Source: 2-12-FULL-42-15 sp964196565
GTDB taxonomy: Bacteria > Pseudomonadota > Gammaproteobacteria > Coxiellales > Coxiellaceae
Reading direction: 5' to 3'
Assembly (NCBI GenBank): GCA_964196565.1
Contig: CAXMUH010000015.1
Location: 1 to 7,973, forward strand
DNA length: 7,973 bases
The notes under the pieces were generated by a model. The model saw only the letters and a list, made by a program, of their open reading frames with translations, was not told the origin of the DNA and did not search any database. Position 1 is the stretch's first letter, and every line of letters starts with the position of its first letter. A program made the translations under genes and the position numbers. Positions 1-6,455 of the stretch are shown in pieces.

Positions 1-1
1 G

Positions 2-73
2 GTAGTTATGCCCGAAGAACCAGAGCGCGGATCTCGAGTGGTTGATAATGATGAAACAAAAGATAATAAATAG
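2..73 (+). CDS. 3' end of an unidentified upstream gene (partial)
   Basis: This reading frame is open from the window edge to a TAG at 71-73 and gives a hydrophilic, acidic tail of 23 residues ending in DNDETKDNK. The other two plus frames meet stops at 3-5 and 43-45. The stop lies 8 bases before the ATG of the GntR-type regulator, a spacing typical of an operon, so the regulator may be co-transcribed with this gene. The fragment has no recognisable domain and I cannot name the product. It could also be noncoding sequence that is open by chance. Confidence 0.4.
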   Translation, partial: VVMPEEPERGSRVVDNDETKDNK

Positions 74-81
74 GTACGCCG

Positions 82-420
82 ATGCGCTGGAATGATAAAC
101 AACCCATTTATCAGCAATTAAGAGATAAAATTGTTGCTGCGATTATGGATGGAAGTTATGCCGAGGGAGATATGATTCCCTCCATTCGGCAAATTAGTAG
201 TGATTATCAAATTAACCCATTAACGGTTTCAAAAGCCTATCAAGGTTTAGTTGACGATCAAGTGATTGAAAAGCGTCGCGGCATGGGGATGATTGTTAAG
301 AAAGGCGCGCAGAAGAATTTATCGGCTTCTGAAAAAAAACAATTTTTAAAAACAGAGTGGCCGGATATTAAAAAGAAAATTCAAAGCTTGAGCATCGATA
401 TTGAGGAGTTATTAAAGTGA
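82..420 (+). CDS. GntR family transcriptional regulator, YtrA subfamily
   Basis: This is a small DNA-binding repressor of 112 residues. Residues about 8-72 form the GntR winged helix-turn-helix: PIYQQLRDKI opens the first helix, SIRQIS (34-39) and NPLTVSKAYQGL (45-56) form the HTH with its recognition helix, and KRRGMGMIV (64-72) is the wing. Only about 40 lysine- and glutamate-rich residues follow. That is too short for a FadR or HutC effector domain but fits the YtrA subfamily, whose short helical tail serves for dimerisation. AGG at 72-74 is a plausible ribosome site for the ATG at 82. The stop overlaps the GTG of the ABC ATPase (GTGA at 417-420), so the two are probably translationally coupled. 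By family precedent it represses its own operon, presumably released by envelope stress. No operator could be fixed by eye. Confidence 0.9.
   Translation: MRWNDKQPIYQQLRDKIVAAIMDGSYAEGDMIPSIRQISSDYQINPLTVSKAYQGLVDDQVIEKRRGMGMIVKKGAQKNLSASEKKQFLKTEWPDIKKKIQSLSIDIEELLK
403..408 (+). promoter_or_regulatory. Shine-Dalgarno that fixes the GTG start of the ABC ATPase
   Basis: GAGGAG lies inside the last codons of the regulator, 8 bases before GTG 417. It supports the GTG start. The nearby ATG at 421 is in another frame and would not give the ABC protein. Confidence 0.75.
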
Positions 421-1274
421 ATGTTATTGAGGCAAAAAATGTCAATAAAAAATACGGCGCATTTTATGCGTTAAAAGATATTGAGTTTAATGTTAAGCGT
501 GGCCAGATTATTGGGCTAATTGGGCCCAATGGCGCGGGTAAAACCACATTGCTAAAATCTATTTTAGGTCTGACTGATTATGCGGGTGACTTAAACGTTT
601 TAGGCCTTCATCCGCACAAAGCTCGCGTTAAGTTAATGCAACGGATGTGTTTTATTGCGGATGTCGCAATATTACCGCGTTGGTTAAAAGTGTCCAATGC
701 AATTGAATTTGTAAAGGGTGTGCATCCACGTTTTGATGAGGAAAAGGCAAGAAGCTTTCTAGCTAAAACCGATATCGGATTGGATAGAAAAGTGAAAGAG
801 CTATCAAAAGGCATGGTGGTGCAATTGCACTTAGCATTGGTGATGGCAATAGACGTAGAAATTTTAGTTTTGGATGAGCCCACGTTGGGACTGGATATTT
901 TATACCGATCTGAATTCTATCAAACCATTTTAAATGATTATTACACAGAAGACCGAACTATTATTATTACCACCCATCAAGTTGAAGAGGTTGAGGGTAT
1001 TTTGACAGATTTATTAATCATTAATCATGGGAAATTAATTTTAAAAAGCTCGATGGAAGATGTTGCTGACCGATTTGTTCAGGTGAGTGCGATGCCGGAG
1101 CAAGTTGATGCATTAAATCGATTAAAGCCAGTATTTCAACGTAAAGATATTGGTCGGGTTAAGTTTATTTTTGAAAATCAAGACAGATCGCAGCTTAAAC
1201 AGTACGGTGAAATATCTACACCGAGTGTTAGCGATATTTTTGTAGCTTTAGTAAAGGGGTGTCGTGATGCGTAA
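417..1274 (+). CDS. ABC transporter ATP-binding protein (YtrB-like)
   Basis: This is the cytoplasmic ATPase of an ABC-2 type exporter, 285 residues. Walker A is GPNGAGKTT at 36-44, the signature is LSKGM at 129-133 (LSGGQ in most ABC proteins), Walker B with the catalytic Glu is ILVLDEP at 149-155, the D-loop is GLD at 158-160, and the switch His is H187 in TTHQ. The usual Q-loop glutamine is not evident: the corresponding stretch reads FIADVAILPRW (79-89). I recall this motif and the LSKGM signature from close relatives in other gammaproteobacteria, so it looks like a subfamily trait and not damage. Residues after about 215 are a divergent C-terminal extension. The GTG start overlaps the regulator's stop, and the 3' end overlaps the permease start. 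The substrate is unknown; antibiotic or lipid export is possible by analogy with YtrBC. Confidence 0.92.
   Translation: MNVIEAKNVNKKYGAFYALKDIEFNVKRGQIIGLIGPNGAGKTTLLKSILGLTDYAGDLNVLGLHPHKARVKLMQRMCFIADVAILPRWLKVSNAIEFVKGVHPRFDEEKARSFLAKTDIGLDRKVKELSKGMVVQLHLALVMAIDVEILVLDEPTLGLDILYRSEFYQTILNDYYTEDRTIIITTHQVEEVEGILTDLLIINHGKLILKSSMEDVADRFVQVSAMPEQVDALNRLKPVFQRKDIGRVKFIFENQDRSQLKQYGEISTPSVSDIFVALVKGCRDA
1253..1259 (+). promoter_or_regulatory. Ribosome binding site of the permease
   Basis: AAAGGGG lies within the end of the ATPase gene. It is 7 bases before ATG 1267 but only 4 before the in-frame GTG 1264, so ATG 1267 is the better start. Confidence 0.55.
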
Positions 1275-2178
1275 GATGGTAACGCTGATTAATCGTGAAT
1301 TTTGGGAGCAGCGTGGTGTATTTTTTACAACGCCAATGATACTGGCGGGCATTTTAGCGTTGGTTGCGGTGGCAGTCTTTATTCTTTCATTAACCGGCAA
1401 TGTGGATACTTCGGGTATCGCAATCCATATGAACAATGATAAAGTGGCCGCTGTGATCCCTGCTTTATTTGCATCCATTGCGTCCCCCTTTGTGTTGATT
1501 TTGTGGTTTATTGTTTTTTATTATTTTTTGGGATCACTGTATGATGATCGCAAGGACGGAAGTATTTTATTTTGGCAGTCGATGCCGATTAGTCAAACTC
1601 AAACGATTATCTCAAAATTAATCGCTGGACTGATACTCGCACCGTTTTGTACGTGGGTTGTGGTGATGGTGGCTCAATTATTTATTTTGTGTGTTGCAAG
1701 TTTATTTTTAATTATTCACCCTATTGTTAACTGGAGCGTGCTTTGGAGCCCGTCGGTTATTCTTTTATCTTGGTTAAGAATTTTTGGTGCAATGCTATTG
1801 CAGGCAGTTTGGCTGCTGCCGTTATTGGCGTGGTGTATGCTATGTTCGGCCTTTTCCAAAAAAGCGCCTGCGTTACGCGCCTTGGTCCCAATCGTTGTGA
1901 TCGTGGTTTTAGAAATGATTTTTCTTTCCCGGCATTACGTTACCGATTTTATTTTCAGTCGTTTTAGTTTTGCCGCACAAACTTGGTATAACTTAAGTGC
2001 GAATTACCAGCAGTTAGTTGCATCGGGTCACGAGATTGGTATTTCCAAGCATGTCAATTTTCATTTTCAAAAAGCAGGCATTGATTGGGTTACGATGGTT
2101 ATTGGCATTGCAATCAGTATTGTTTGCCTCTGTTTAGCGGGATGGTTTCGATCACGTTGCTATGATTTTGAGAAGTAA
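1267..2178 (+). CDS. ABC-2 type transporter permease
   Basis: This is the inner-membrane partner of the preceding ATPase, 303 residues from ATG 1267. An in-frame GTG at 1264 would add one residue but has poorer ribosome-site spacing. Numbering from GTG 1264, hydrophobic segments lie at about 20-43, 66-90, 116-151 (long enough for one or two crossings), 172-196, 205-222 and 275-294, so about six membrane spans. A cytoplasmic loop after the second span carries LYDDRKDGSILFWQSMPIS (92-110), a motif I recall from gammaproteobacterial permeases next to GntR/ABC gene pairs. The last residues, RSRCYDFEK, are hydrophilic. The start lies within the final codons of the ATPase gene, which indicates coupled translation and 1:1 assembly. 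The stop is followed at once by an intrinsic terminator, so this is the last gene of the operon. Confidence 0.9.
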   Translation: MRKMVTLINREFWEQRGVFFTTPMILAGILALVAVAVFILSLTGNVDTSGIAIHMNNDKVAAVIPALFASIASPFVLILWFIVFYYFLGSLYDDRKDGSILFWQSMPISQTQTIISKLIAGLILAPFCTWVVVMVAQLFILCVASLFLIIHPIVNWSVLWSPSVILLSWLRIFGAMLLQAVWLLPLLAWCMLCSAFSKKAPALRALVPIVVIVVLEMIFLSRHYVTDFIFSRFSFAAQTWYNLSANYQQLVASGHEIGISKHVNFHFQKAGIDWVTMVIGIAISIVCLCLAGWFRSRCYDFEK

Positions 2179-2184
2179 TCTTAT

Positions 2185-2215
2185 AGCCCGGACAGTGATT
2201 GGCCGGGCTTTTTTT
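2185..2215 (+). terminator. Intrinsic terminator of the regulator-ABC operon
   Basis: AGCCCGG (2185-2191) pairs perfectly with CCGGGCT (2203-2209), and CA/TG can extend the stem inside one mismatch. A run of seven T (2209-2215) follows. It begins 7 bases after the permease stop. The T-run covers the end of the convergent anmK stop codon (TAA at 2216-2214). On the minus strand the hairpin is followed by mixed AT sequence and no U-tract, so it probably terminates anmK transcripts poorly. Confidence 0.92.
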
Positions 2216-3341
2216 AATGCGTAGAAGTCGGGTAAATCGCGCCCAGAATTGTATGTTTTGTGGCGCCAGTAACGCTTGGCAAATTTCCCGGTTGATGCTT
2301 GATGGTTTGACGTGCAAGCCAAGCAAAGGTGACCGCTTCTACCCAATTAGGATCCAGGCCAATTTTCTGAGTGGTCGCAATAATATGTTTTGGTAAGTTG
2401 GCTTGAATTCGTTGCATAAGATAGGCATTGTGCGCACCACCACCACAAATAAAAACTTCAGTTGGTTCATCGTTTGTTTGTAAAACGGCATCAGCGATAC
2501 TGATTGCAGTGAGTTCTGTTAATGTCGCTTGAACTTCGGTTGCCGATAATTCCTCTGGGTTTCCATCAATATATTGTGTTAGCCAGCCTAAATTAAAATG
2601 TTCTCTTCCGGTACTTTTGGGCGGCGCTTGCTTAAAGTAACTGTCGTGGAAAAATGCTTCTAATAAAGGTTTATTTAATATTCCACTTTTTGCCCAGTCA
2701 CCATTATTATCAAAGCTGTTACCCGTGTGTTGATTGCACCAAGCATCAAGCAGTGTGTTGCCGGGACCGGTGTCAAAGCCCGTGACCTTTTGTTGACGAT
2801 TTTTTGGCAAAAAAGTTAAATTGGCAATGCCGCCGATATTTATAATAAACCGGTTTTGTTTATCCACTTGAAAAAGGTATTGATGAAATGCGGGTGATAA
2901 TGGTGCCGCTTGTCCGCCATAGGCCATATCGCGGCGACGAAAATCGGCAACCGTGGTAATGCCGGTGACTTTAGTAATAATATTGGGGTCACCAATTTGA
3001 ATGGTAAAAGGCACATCTTCATTGGGCATATGACGAATGGTTTGACCGTGGCTACCAATTGCGACGATGTGTTCTAGCGCAATTTGATTTTTTTGAATTA
3101 ATTCTGCGACGCAGCAGGAAAACTCATTGCCAAGTTCAATGTCGGTTCTGCCCATACGATACACCCCGTTCGGACCAGGTGTGCACAGAGCTAAAATTTC
3201 TGCTTTGAGTTTTGCTGGTATGGGGCGCGAATGGGTGCCGATAATATTGATTTTATTTTCAGGTAGGAATTCAACAAGTGCTGCATCTACTGCATCTAAG
3301 CTGGTTCCAGACATAAGGCCAATGTATATTTCTTTTTTCAT
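2214..3341 (-). CDS. anmK: Anhydro-N-acetylmuramic acid kinase
   Basis: AnmK is a cytoplasmic kinase of murein recycling. It opens the 1,6-anhydro ring of anhydro-MurNAc and phosphorylates it to MurNAc-6-phosphate, which MurQ then takes on. The protein has 375 residues, close to the usual 365-370. The ASKHA-fold phosphate loop is GLMSGTSLDAVDA (8-20), with Ala where many homologues have LDG. IGSHGQTIRH (95-104), QIGDPNII (115-122), VADFRRRD (131-138) and NIGGIANLTF (168-177) are family blocks. GFDTGPGN (188-195) carries the catalytic Asp190, and FICGGGAHN (297-305) is part of the nucleotide-binding lobe. All key blocks are intact. The ATG overlaps the stop of the M23 peptidase by one base (TAATG), with GGGA at 3352-3349 as ribosome site. 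Co-expression with a murein endopeptidase fits its role in wall turnover. Confidence 0.96.
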   Translation of the reverse strand: MKKEIYIGLMSGTSLDAVDAALVEFLPENKINIIGTHSRPIPAKLKAEILALCTPGPNGVYRMGRTDIELGNEFSCCVAELIQKNQIALEHIVAIGSHGQTIRHMPNEDVPFTIQIGDPNIITKVTGITTVADFRRRDMAYGGQAAPLSPAFHQYLFQVDKQNRFIINIGGIANLTFLPKNRQQKVTGFDTGPGNTLLDAWCNQHTGNSFDNNGDWAKSGILNKPLLEAFFHDSYFKQAPPKSTGREHFNLGWLTQYIDGNPEELSATEVQATLTELTAISIADAVLQTNDEPTEVFICGGGAHNAYLMQRIQANLPKHIIATTQKIGLDPNWVEAVTFAWLARQTIKHQPGNLPSVTGATKHTILGAIYPTSTH

Positions 3342-4660
3342 TATTTAGTCCCGATTATGAATGGGTTCGTAGTGTTAGCTGCAAGTGCTGTCGCTTGATA
3401 AAGCTCGAGTGCTGCTAATAAAGTTTGTTTGATTTTAATAAATTGGTAGTGATATTTTCTGGGAATAGGTGGATTCGAAGGTGGCTTAAGTGTTAGCCAG
3501 TCTTCTGGAATGCCATTAACATAAAAACTAAAGTGAAGGTGCGGCCCTGTTGACCATCCGGTTGAGCCAACAAAACCGATCGTTTGCCCACGATGAATGT
3601 ACTGATGTAATTTTAAATTTTTTGCAAAGTATTCCATATGGCCGTACAAGGCACTGTAGTGACGATCATACCGAACTTTAATCGCATTGCCATAGCCGTG
3701 GTCATGTCCAATAAAAGTAATTCGACCATTGCCAATTGATTTGATGGGTGTGCCCTTATATGCTGCAAAATCAATGCCTAGATGAGCTTGTCTTCTGTGA
3801 AGGATCGGATCCATGCGGTTATGACTAAAGTGACTGCTGATTCTTTTAAAATGAACGGGGTAAGGTAAAAAACGGTGAGCAAGGCTTTTACCTTCTGGAG
3901 TGTAATAATCGGCATGATCTTTTGGGTAGCTAAAACGAATCGCTTGGTAGGTGTGGTTGCGAGTAGTATATTCGGCGGTGACGATATCTCCGCTGTGATG
4001 TTTTCGACCATTGATGTAATAGTCTTTGTATAAAATCGAAAAGCGATCACCTGGGTGGACATCTCGTTTGAAATTAATTTTACTTTGAAAAATATTAACA
4101 AGTTGGTGTGATAGTTTATTACTAATGCCCGCTTGACCCATTGATGCCAAAAGCGAATGGTTGACGATGCCTGATTTAAATGAAAGTTTAGCAACCATGG
4201 GAAAGTGAATTACTTTTTGGGTAAAGTGATTTTGCACTTTGGTGAATTCTATGGCTTGGTCTGCACCAAGCGGAATGCGCAGGGCTTCGAGTTGGTAATG
4301 TCGATCCATTAAGAAATTAAGTTTGTGGCCTGGGATCAGAAGTGTGAGCTTACGGTTGTGAAGTTTAATCAAAGCCCACAGTTCGTGTTTTGGAATGTGG
4401 TGTTTTACAAATATGCTTTTTAACGTATCGCCCGACTTGATGGTGACCGTTTGCCAGGTTGTACTTATCTCTGTGCTTTTTTTGGCTGAAGTGCTTTCAG
4501 CTTTTCCGTCGGCTGCGGGTAATTCAATCAGCACATCGTTGGCGGCTTTTATATATGCAGATTCCTTTTGTTGCGATTGAATGTAAAAAATTACGATCAA
4601 TGTGATGATTGCAGCAATGCTGGTAATAATAAGCTCAATATTTTTAATTTTGCTGGTCAT
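3341..4660 (-). CDS. mepM: M23 family murein DD-endopeptidase, MepM-like, with LysM-like domain
   Basis: This is a periplasmic zinc peptidase expected to cut D-Ala-mDAP crosslinks so that new glycan strands can be inserted. At 439 residues it matches E. coli MepM (about 440). Residues 8-28 form an N-terminal membrane anchor. A low-complexity linker follows to about 68, then a LysM/OapA-like domain at about 70-118 (VTIKSGDTLKSIFVKHHIP). A middle domain at about 155-275 resembles the second domain of MepM/Csd3 proteins. The catalytic M23 domain spans about 290-385. Its zinc ligands are H293 and D297 in HLGIDFAA and H376 in GPHLHF; H341 (LYGHM) and H374 are the other catalytic-site histidines. 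All are present, so it should be active. It is first in a two-gene operon with anmK. The ribosome site AGGGA (4668-4664) sits only 3 bases from the ATG, just downstream of a hairpin. The symbol is given by homology; another M23 paralogue name is possible. Confidence 0.9.
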   Translation of the reverse strand: MTSKIKNIELIITSIAAIITLIVIFYIQSQQKESAYIKAANDVLIELPAADGKAESTSAKKSTEISTTWQTVTIKSGDTLKSIFVKHHIPKHELWALIKLHNRKLTLLIPGHKLNFLMDRHYQLEALRIPLGADQAIEFTKVQNHFTQKVIHFPMVAKLSFKSGIVNHSLLASMGQAGISNKLSHQLVNIFQSKINFKRDVHPGDRFSILYKDYYINGRKHHSGDIVTAEYTTRNHTYQAIRFSYPKDHADYYTPEGKSLAHRFLPYPVHFKRISSHFSHNRMDPILHRRQAHLGIDFAAYKGTPIKSIGNGRITFIGHDHGYGNAIKVRYDRHYSALYGHMEYFAKNLKLHQYIHRGQTIGFVGSTGWSTGPHLHFSFYVNGIPEDWLTLKPPSNPPIPRKYHYQFIKIKQTLLAALELYQATALAANTTNPFIIGTK

Positions 4661-4673
4661 GTGTCCCTGCAGC

Positions 4674-4704
4674 GGTCTTCGACTTATTGAGTAGAGGACC
4701 TTTT
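4674..4704 (+). terminator. Hairpin with U-tract in the mepM leader, terminator-like on the plus strand
   Basis: Bases 4674-4700 form an almost perfect hairpin: GGTCTTC pairs with GAGGACC (one G-U), then after a G-A mismatch ACTT pairs with GAGT (closing with a T-G), leaving a 3-base loop. TTTTCC follows on the plus strand. A plus-strand transcript reaching this point would be antisense to mepM, so the element could stop antisense RNA before tyrS. On the minus strand the same bases are in the mepM 5' UTR, ending 5 bases before its ribosome site. There the G-U pair becomes A-C, which weakens the stem. The hairpin is directly visible; its role is inference. Confidence 0.5.
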
Positions 4705-4718
4705 CCTATTTAAATTAC

Positions 4719-4791
4719 GGCGCGCTAGGCGACCGTGCGCTTGCATCTAAGCGGGAGAATCGCGACTCTCCCAAAAAGGGTTTTTGTTTTT
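4719..4791. other. Structured noncoding segment between mepM and tyrS
   Basis: This part of the 274-base divergent gap has no convincing ORF. It contains GCGCGC/GTGCGC (4720-4725 with 4735-4740), a competing CGCTT/AAGCG stem (4738-4742 with 4749-4753), and GGGAGA/TCTCCC (4753-4758 with 4767-4772) around a TCGCGA palindrome. Next comes CAAAAA-GGG-TTTTTG (4772-4786) with a further T5 run. The order hairpin, A-run, GGG, T-run recalls a plus-strand terminator, but the U-tract is 8 bases from the GC stem. It may be a small RNA end, a mepM leader or an operator. The rest of the gap (4792-4920) is AT-rich and must hold the promoters of tyrS and mepM, but none matches consensus well. Confidence 0.4.
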
Positions 4792-4920
4792 ATTCCCTTA
4801 TGCTTTGTAAATTAGTTCCAATTCTGATGCATTACTCGTAACATAACGACGTAACTTGAAATGGTCAACCGCTTTTTTTGCTTAAGTTGAAAACAATTAG
4901 CGGTAATTATTAACAATTAT

Positions 4921-4926
4921 AAGAGG
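4921..4926 (+). promoter_or_regulatory. Ribosome binding site of tyrS
   Basis: AAGAGG lies 8 bases before GTG 4935 and supports this non-ATG start. No other in-frame start lies close by, and the protein from here has normal family length. Confidence 0.65.
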
Positions 4927-4934
4927 TTAACGCT

Positions 4935-6131
4935 GTGAGTGCCATCGATGATTTAACAGAGTTGAAACGTGGCGTGGTTGATATTATCTCAGAAGAAGAG
5001 CTTTTGAAGCGTTTAGCTCTCAAAAAGCCCTTGCGCGTTAAGTTAGGCATGGATCCGACAGCGCCAGATATTCATCTGGGTCACACCGTTGTTTTGAACA
5101 AATTGCGCCAGTTTCAAAATTTAGGCCATGAGGTTTTATTTCTGATTGGTGATTTTACTGCCATGATTGGCGATCCAACAGGCAAAAATGTGACGCGCAA
5201 GCCGTTGACACCTGAGGAAGTGGAAGCAAATGCCAAAACGTATGAGGCTCAGGCTTTTAAGGTGCTTGATCCCGATCGTACCACCATCTTGTGCAATTCA
5301 CAGTGGGGTAATAAATTATCAGCAGTAGATATTATTCGTTTGGCAGCAACTTCTACAGTGGCGCGGATGTTAGAGCGCGATGATTTTCAAAAACGCTACA
5401 GTTCACAACAGCCAATCGCTATTCATGAATTTTTGTACCCCTTATTGCAAGGATACGATTCAGTTGAAATGAAGGCGGATATTGAATTGGGTGGTACTGA
5501 TCAAAAATTTAATTTGCTGGTTGGCCGTGAGTTGCAAAGACATTATGGTCAGCAACCACAATGCGTATTGACCATGCCTTTATTAGAAGGCACCGATGGT
5601 GTGCAGAAGATGTCAAAGTCTTTGGGCAACTATATAGGTATAACCGAAAAGCCAGAAGAGATGTTTGGCAAAATTATGTCCATTTCGGACGAATTGATGT
5701 GGCGCTATTACGAGTTGCTTAGCTTTCGTCCTATGTCTGAGATTGATCAGTTGTGTGCAGAAGTCTCAGAAGGAAAGAATCCGCGTGATGTAAAAGTGAT
5801 GTTGGGCGAAGAGTTGGTTACGCGTTTTCATGGAGCGGCTGCAGCAAAAGAAGCTTACCAACAATTTGTGGAGCGCTTTAAGAACCATGAGTTGCCAACG
5901 GATCTTCTGGAAGTCGAAATGGCTGCAGAGGACGGCAAGCTAGGCATTGCTTATATACTGCATCGCGCTAACTTGGTGAAAGGGACCACTGAAGCACTGC
6001 GGATGATTAAACAAGGCGCAGTAAGGATCGATGGTGAGCGGGTTCTGGATCAGAGGTTGGCAATTTCATCGGGTACGAGTCATATATATCAGGTAGGGAA
6101 ACGGCGGTTTGCTAAAGTGAAGCTTACGTAG
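4935..6131 (+). CDS. tyrS: Tyrosyl-tRNA synthetase
   Basis: This class I synthetase charges tRNA-Tyr with tyrosine using ATP. It has 398 residues and resembles the TyrZ type of Pseudomonas more than the E. coli TyrS type. KLGMDPTAPDIHLGH (36-50) holds the HIGH motif as HLGH (47-50). FLIGDFTAMIGDPTG (69-83) and ELGGTDQKFNLLVGREL (184-200) line the tyrosine and adenylate pocket. KMSKS (225-229) is the second class signature. An S4 RNA-binding domain occupies about 335-398 (LVKGTTEALRMIKQGAVRIDG), so the protein is complete. It starts at GTG with AAGAGG upstream. The rRNA promoter region follows without a clear intrinsic terminator. Position next to an rRNA operon, with anmK and an M23 peptidase divergent on the other side, is a conserved order as I recall it from Pseudomonas. 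Confidence 0.97.
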   Translation: MSAIDDLTELKRGVVDIISEEELLKRLALKKPLRVKLGMDPTAPDIHLGHTVVLNKLRQFQNLGHEVLFLIGDFTAMIGDPTGKNVTRKPLTPEEVEANAKTYEAQAFKVLDPDRTTILCNSQWGNKLSAVDIIRLAATSTVARMLERDDFQKRYSSQQPIAIHEFLYPLLQGYDSVEMKADIELGGTDQKFNLLVGRELQRHYGQQPQCVLTMPLLEGTDGVQKMSKSLGNYIGITEKPEEMFGKIMSISDELMWRYYELLSFRPMSEIDQLCAEVSEGKNPRDVKVMLGEELVTRFHGAAAAKEAYQQFVERFKNHELPTDLLEVEMAAEDGKLGIAYILHRANLVKGTTEALRMIKQGAVRIDGERVLDQRLAISSGTSHIYQVGKRRFAKVKLT

Positions 6132-6325
6132 AGATTAGCTGAGATGGTTGATTCAGGTTGGGGTGGCCGAGATCGGGTGGGGTGGAGAGTTATTGCTCCT
6201 GAGGATGAGGCCTAACCCCCTAAAATTTAGACTAAAAATCTGTACATATTGAGCCCATTAGCCAAAAAGTCGACAATCGGTAAAAATATATCATTTTTTG
6301 ATCAAATGTGTTACTATTTATCTAG
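6132..6325 (+). other. tyrS 3' flank: G-rich segment with long-range stem
   Basis: This stretch before the rRNA promoters has no supported gene. It opens with a G-rich strand containing two similar blocks, GGTTGGGGTGG (6156-6166) and GGGTGGGGTGG (6175-6185). GGGGT-GGCC (6160-6168) can pair with GGCC-TA-ACCCC (6209-6219), leaving a two-base bulge, and GGAG/CTCC (6184-6187 with 6196-6199) can form inside. No U-run follows, so a standard intrinsic terminator for tyrS is not supported; Rho-dependent ending or read-through into the rRNA operon is possible. Positions 6220-6325 are AT-rich with nothing clear beyond short AT inverted repeats. Confidence 0.4.
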
Positions 6326-6374
6326 AAATTTGGAATATTTTCTGTTGTAATTCGCCCCTTTCTAATGCTAATAT
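6326..6374 (+). promoter_or_regulatory. Probable rRNA promoter P1 with UP element
   Basis: The -35 is TTGTAA (6345-6350) and the -10 is TAATAT (6369-6374), spaced by 18 bases. TG at 6366-6367 makes it an extended -10. An AT-rich stretch with AATATTTT (6334-6341) lies directly upstream, where an UP element would contact the alpha subunits. A start near 6381 would be about 293 bases before the 16S 5' end, the distance I recall for E. coli rrn P1. The GC-containing discriminator (CATCGCCC) fits stringent control. The boxes are only 4/6 matches each, so the call rests mainly on context. Confidence 0.55.
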
Positions 6375-6380
6375 TCATCG

Positions 6381-6434
6381 CCCTTGTGATGAAGCGTCAA
6401 ACGACCCAGTCACCAGGGAAGCTACTACCAGCTT
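6381..6434 (+). other. Two hairpins between rRNA promoters P1 and P2
   Basis: CCCTTGTGA (6381-6389) pairs with TCACCAGGG (6410-6418), nine positions with one T-C mismatch. It starts at the predicted P1 transcript end. AAGCT (6419-6423) pairs with AGCTT (6430-6434) around a 6-base loop and stacks directly on the first. They would exist only in P1 transcripts. A protective or regulatory role is inference. Confidence 0.4.
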
Positions 6435-6455
6435 GGGATTAAACACTTAATAGTG

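Noticed and set aside
42..69. Possible promoter for the regulator gene: TTGATA at 42-47 and GATAAT at 62-67
   Set aside because: The spacer is only 14 bases and the region is probably the coding end of an upstream gene; the operon may be transcribed from outside the window.
608..883. Minus-strand ORF inside the ABC ATPase gene
   Set aside because: It lies opposite an intact ATPase with all motifs and its translation has no recognisable feature.
2152..2396. Several short ORFs around the convergent ABC operon/anmK junction
   Set aside because: They overlap the terminator and the intact C-terminus of AnmK and have no family resemblance.
3778..4194. 138-codon minus-strand ORF within mepM in another frame
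   Set aside because: Its translation has no domain, and the overlapping M23 peptidase frame is complete with its zinc ligands.
4719..4772. tRNA or tRNA remnant in the mepM/tyrS gap
   Set aside because: No T-arm GTTCGA-like sequence, anticodon stem or CCA end in the right order.
4856..4913. Candidate tyrS promoters using TTGAAA at 4856-4861 or 4887-4892
   Set aside because: No -10 with good match at 16-18 bases; a choice among several weak options is not supportable.
6282..6302. AAAAAT/ATTTTT hairpin as tyrS terminator
   Set aside because: The stem is all A-T and would be unstable; the T-run is part of the stem and not a tail.
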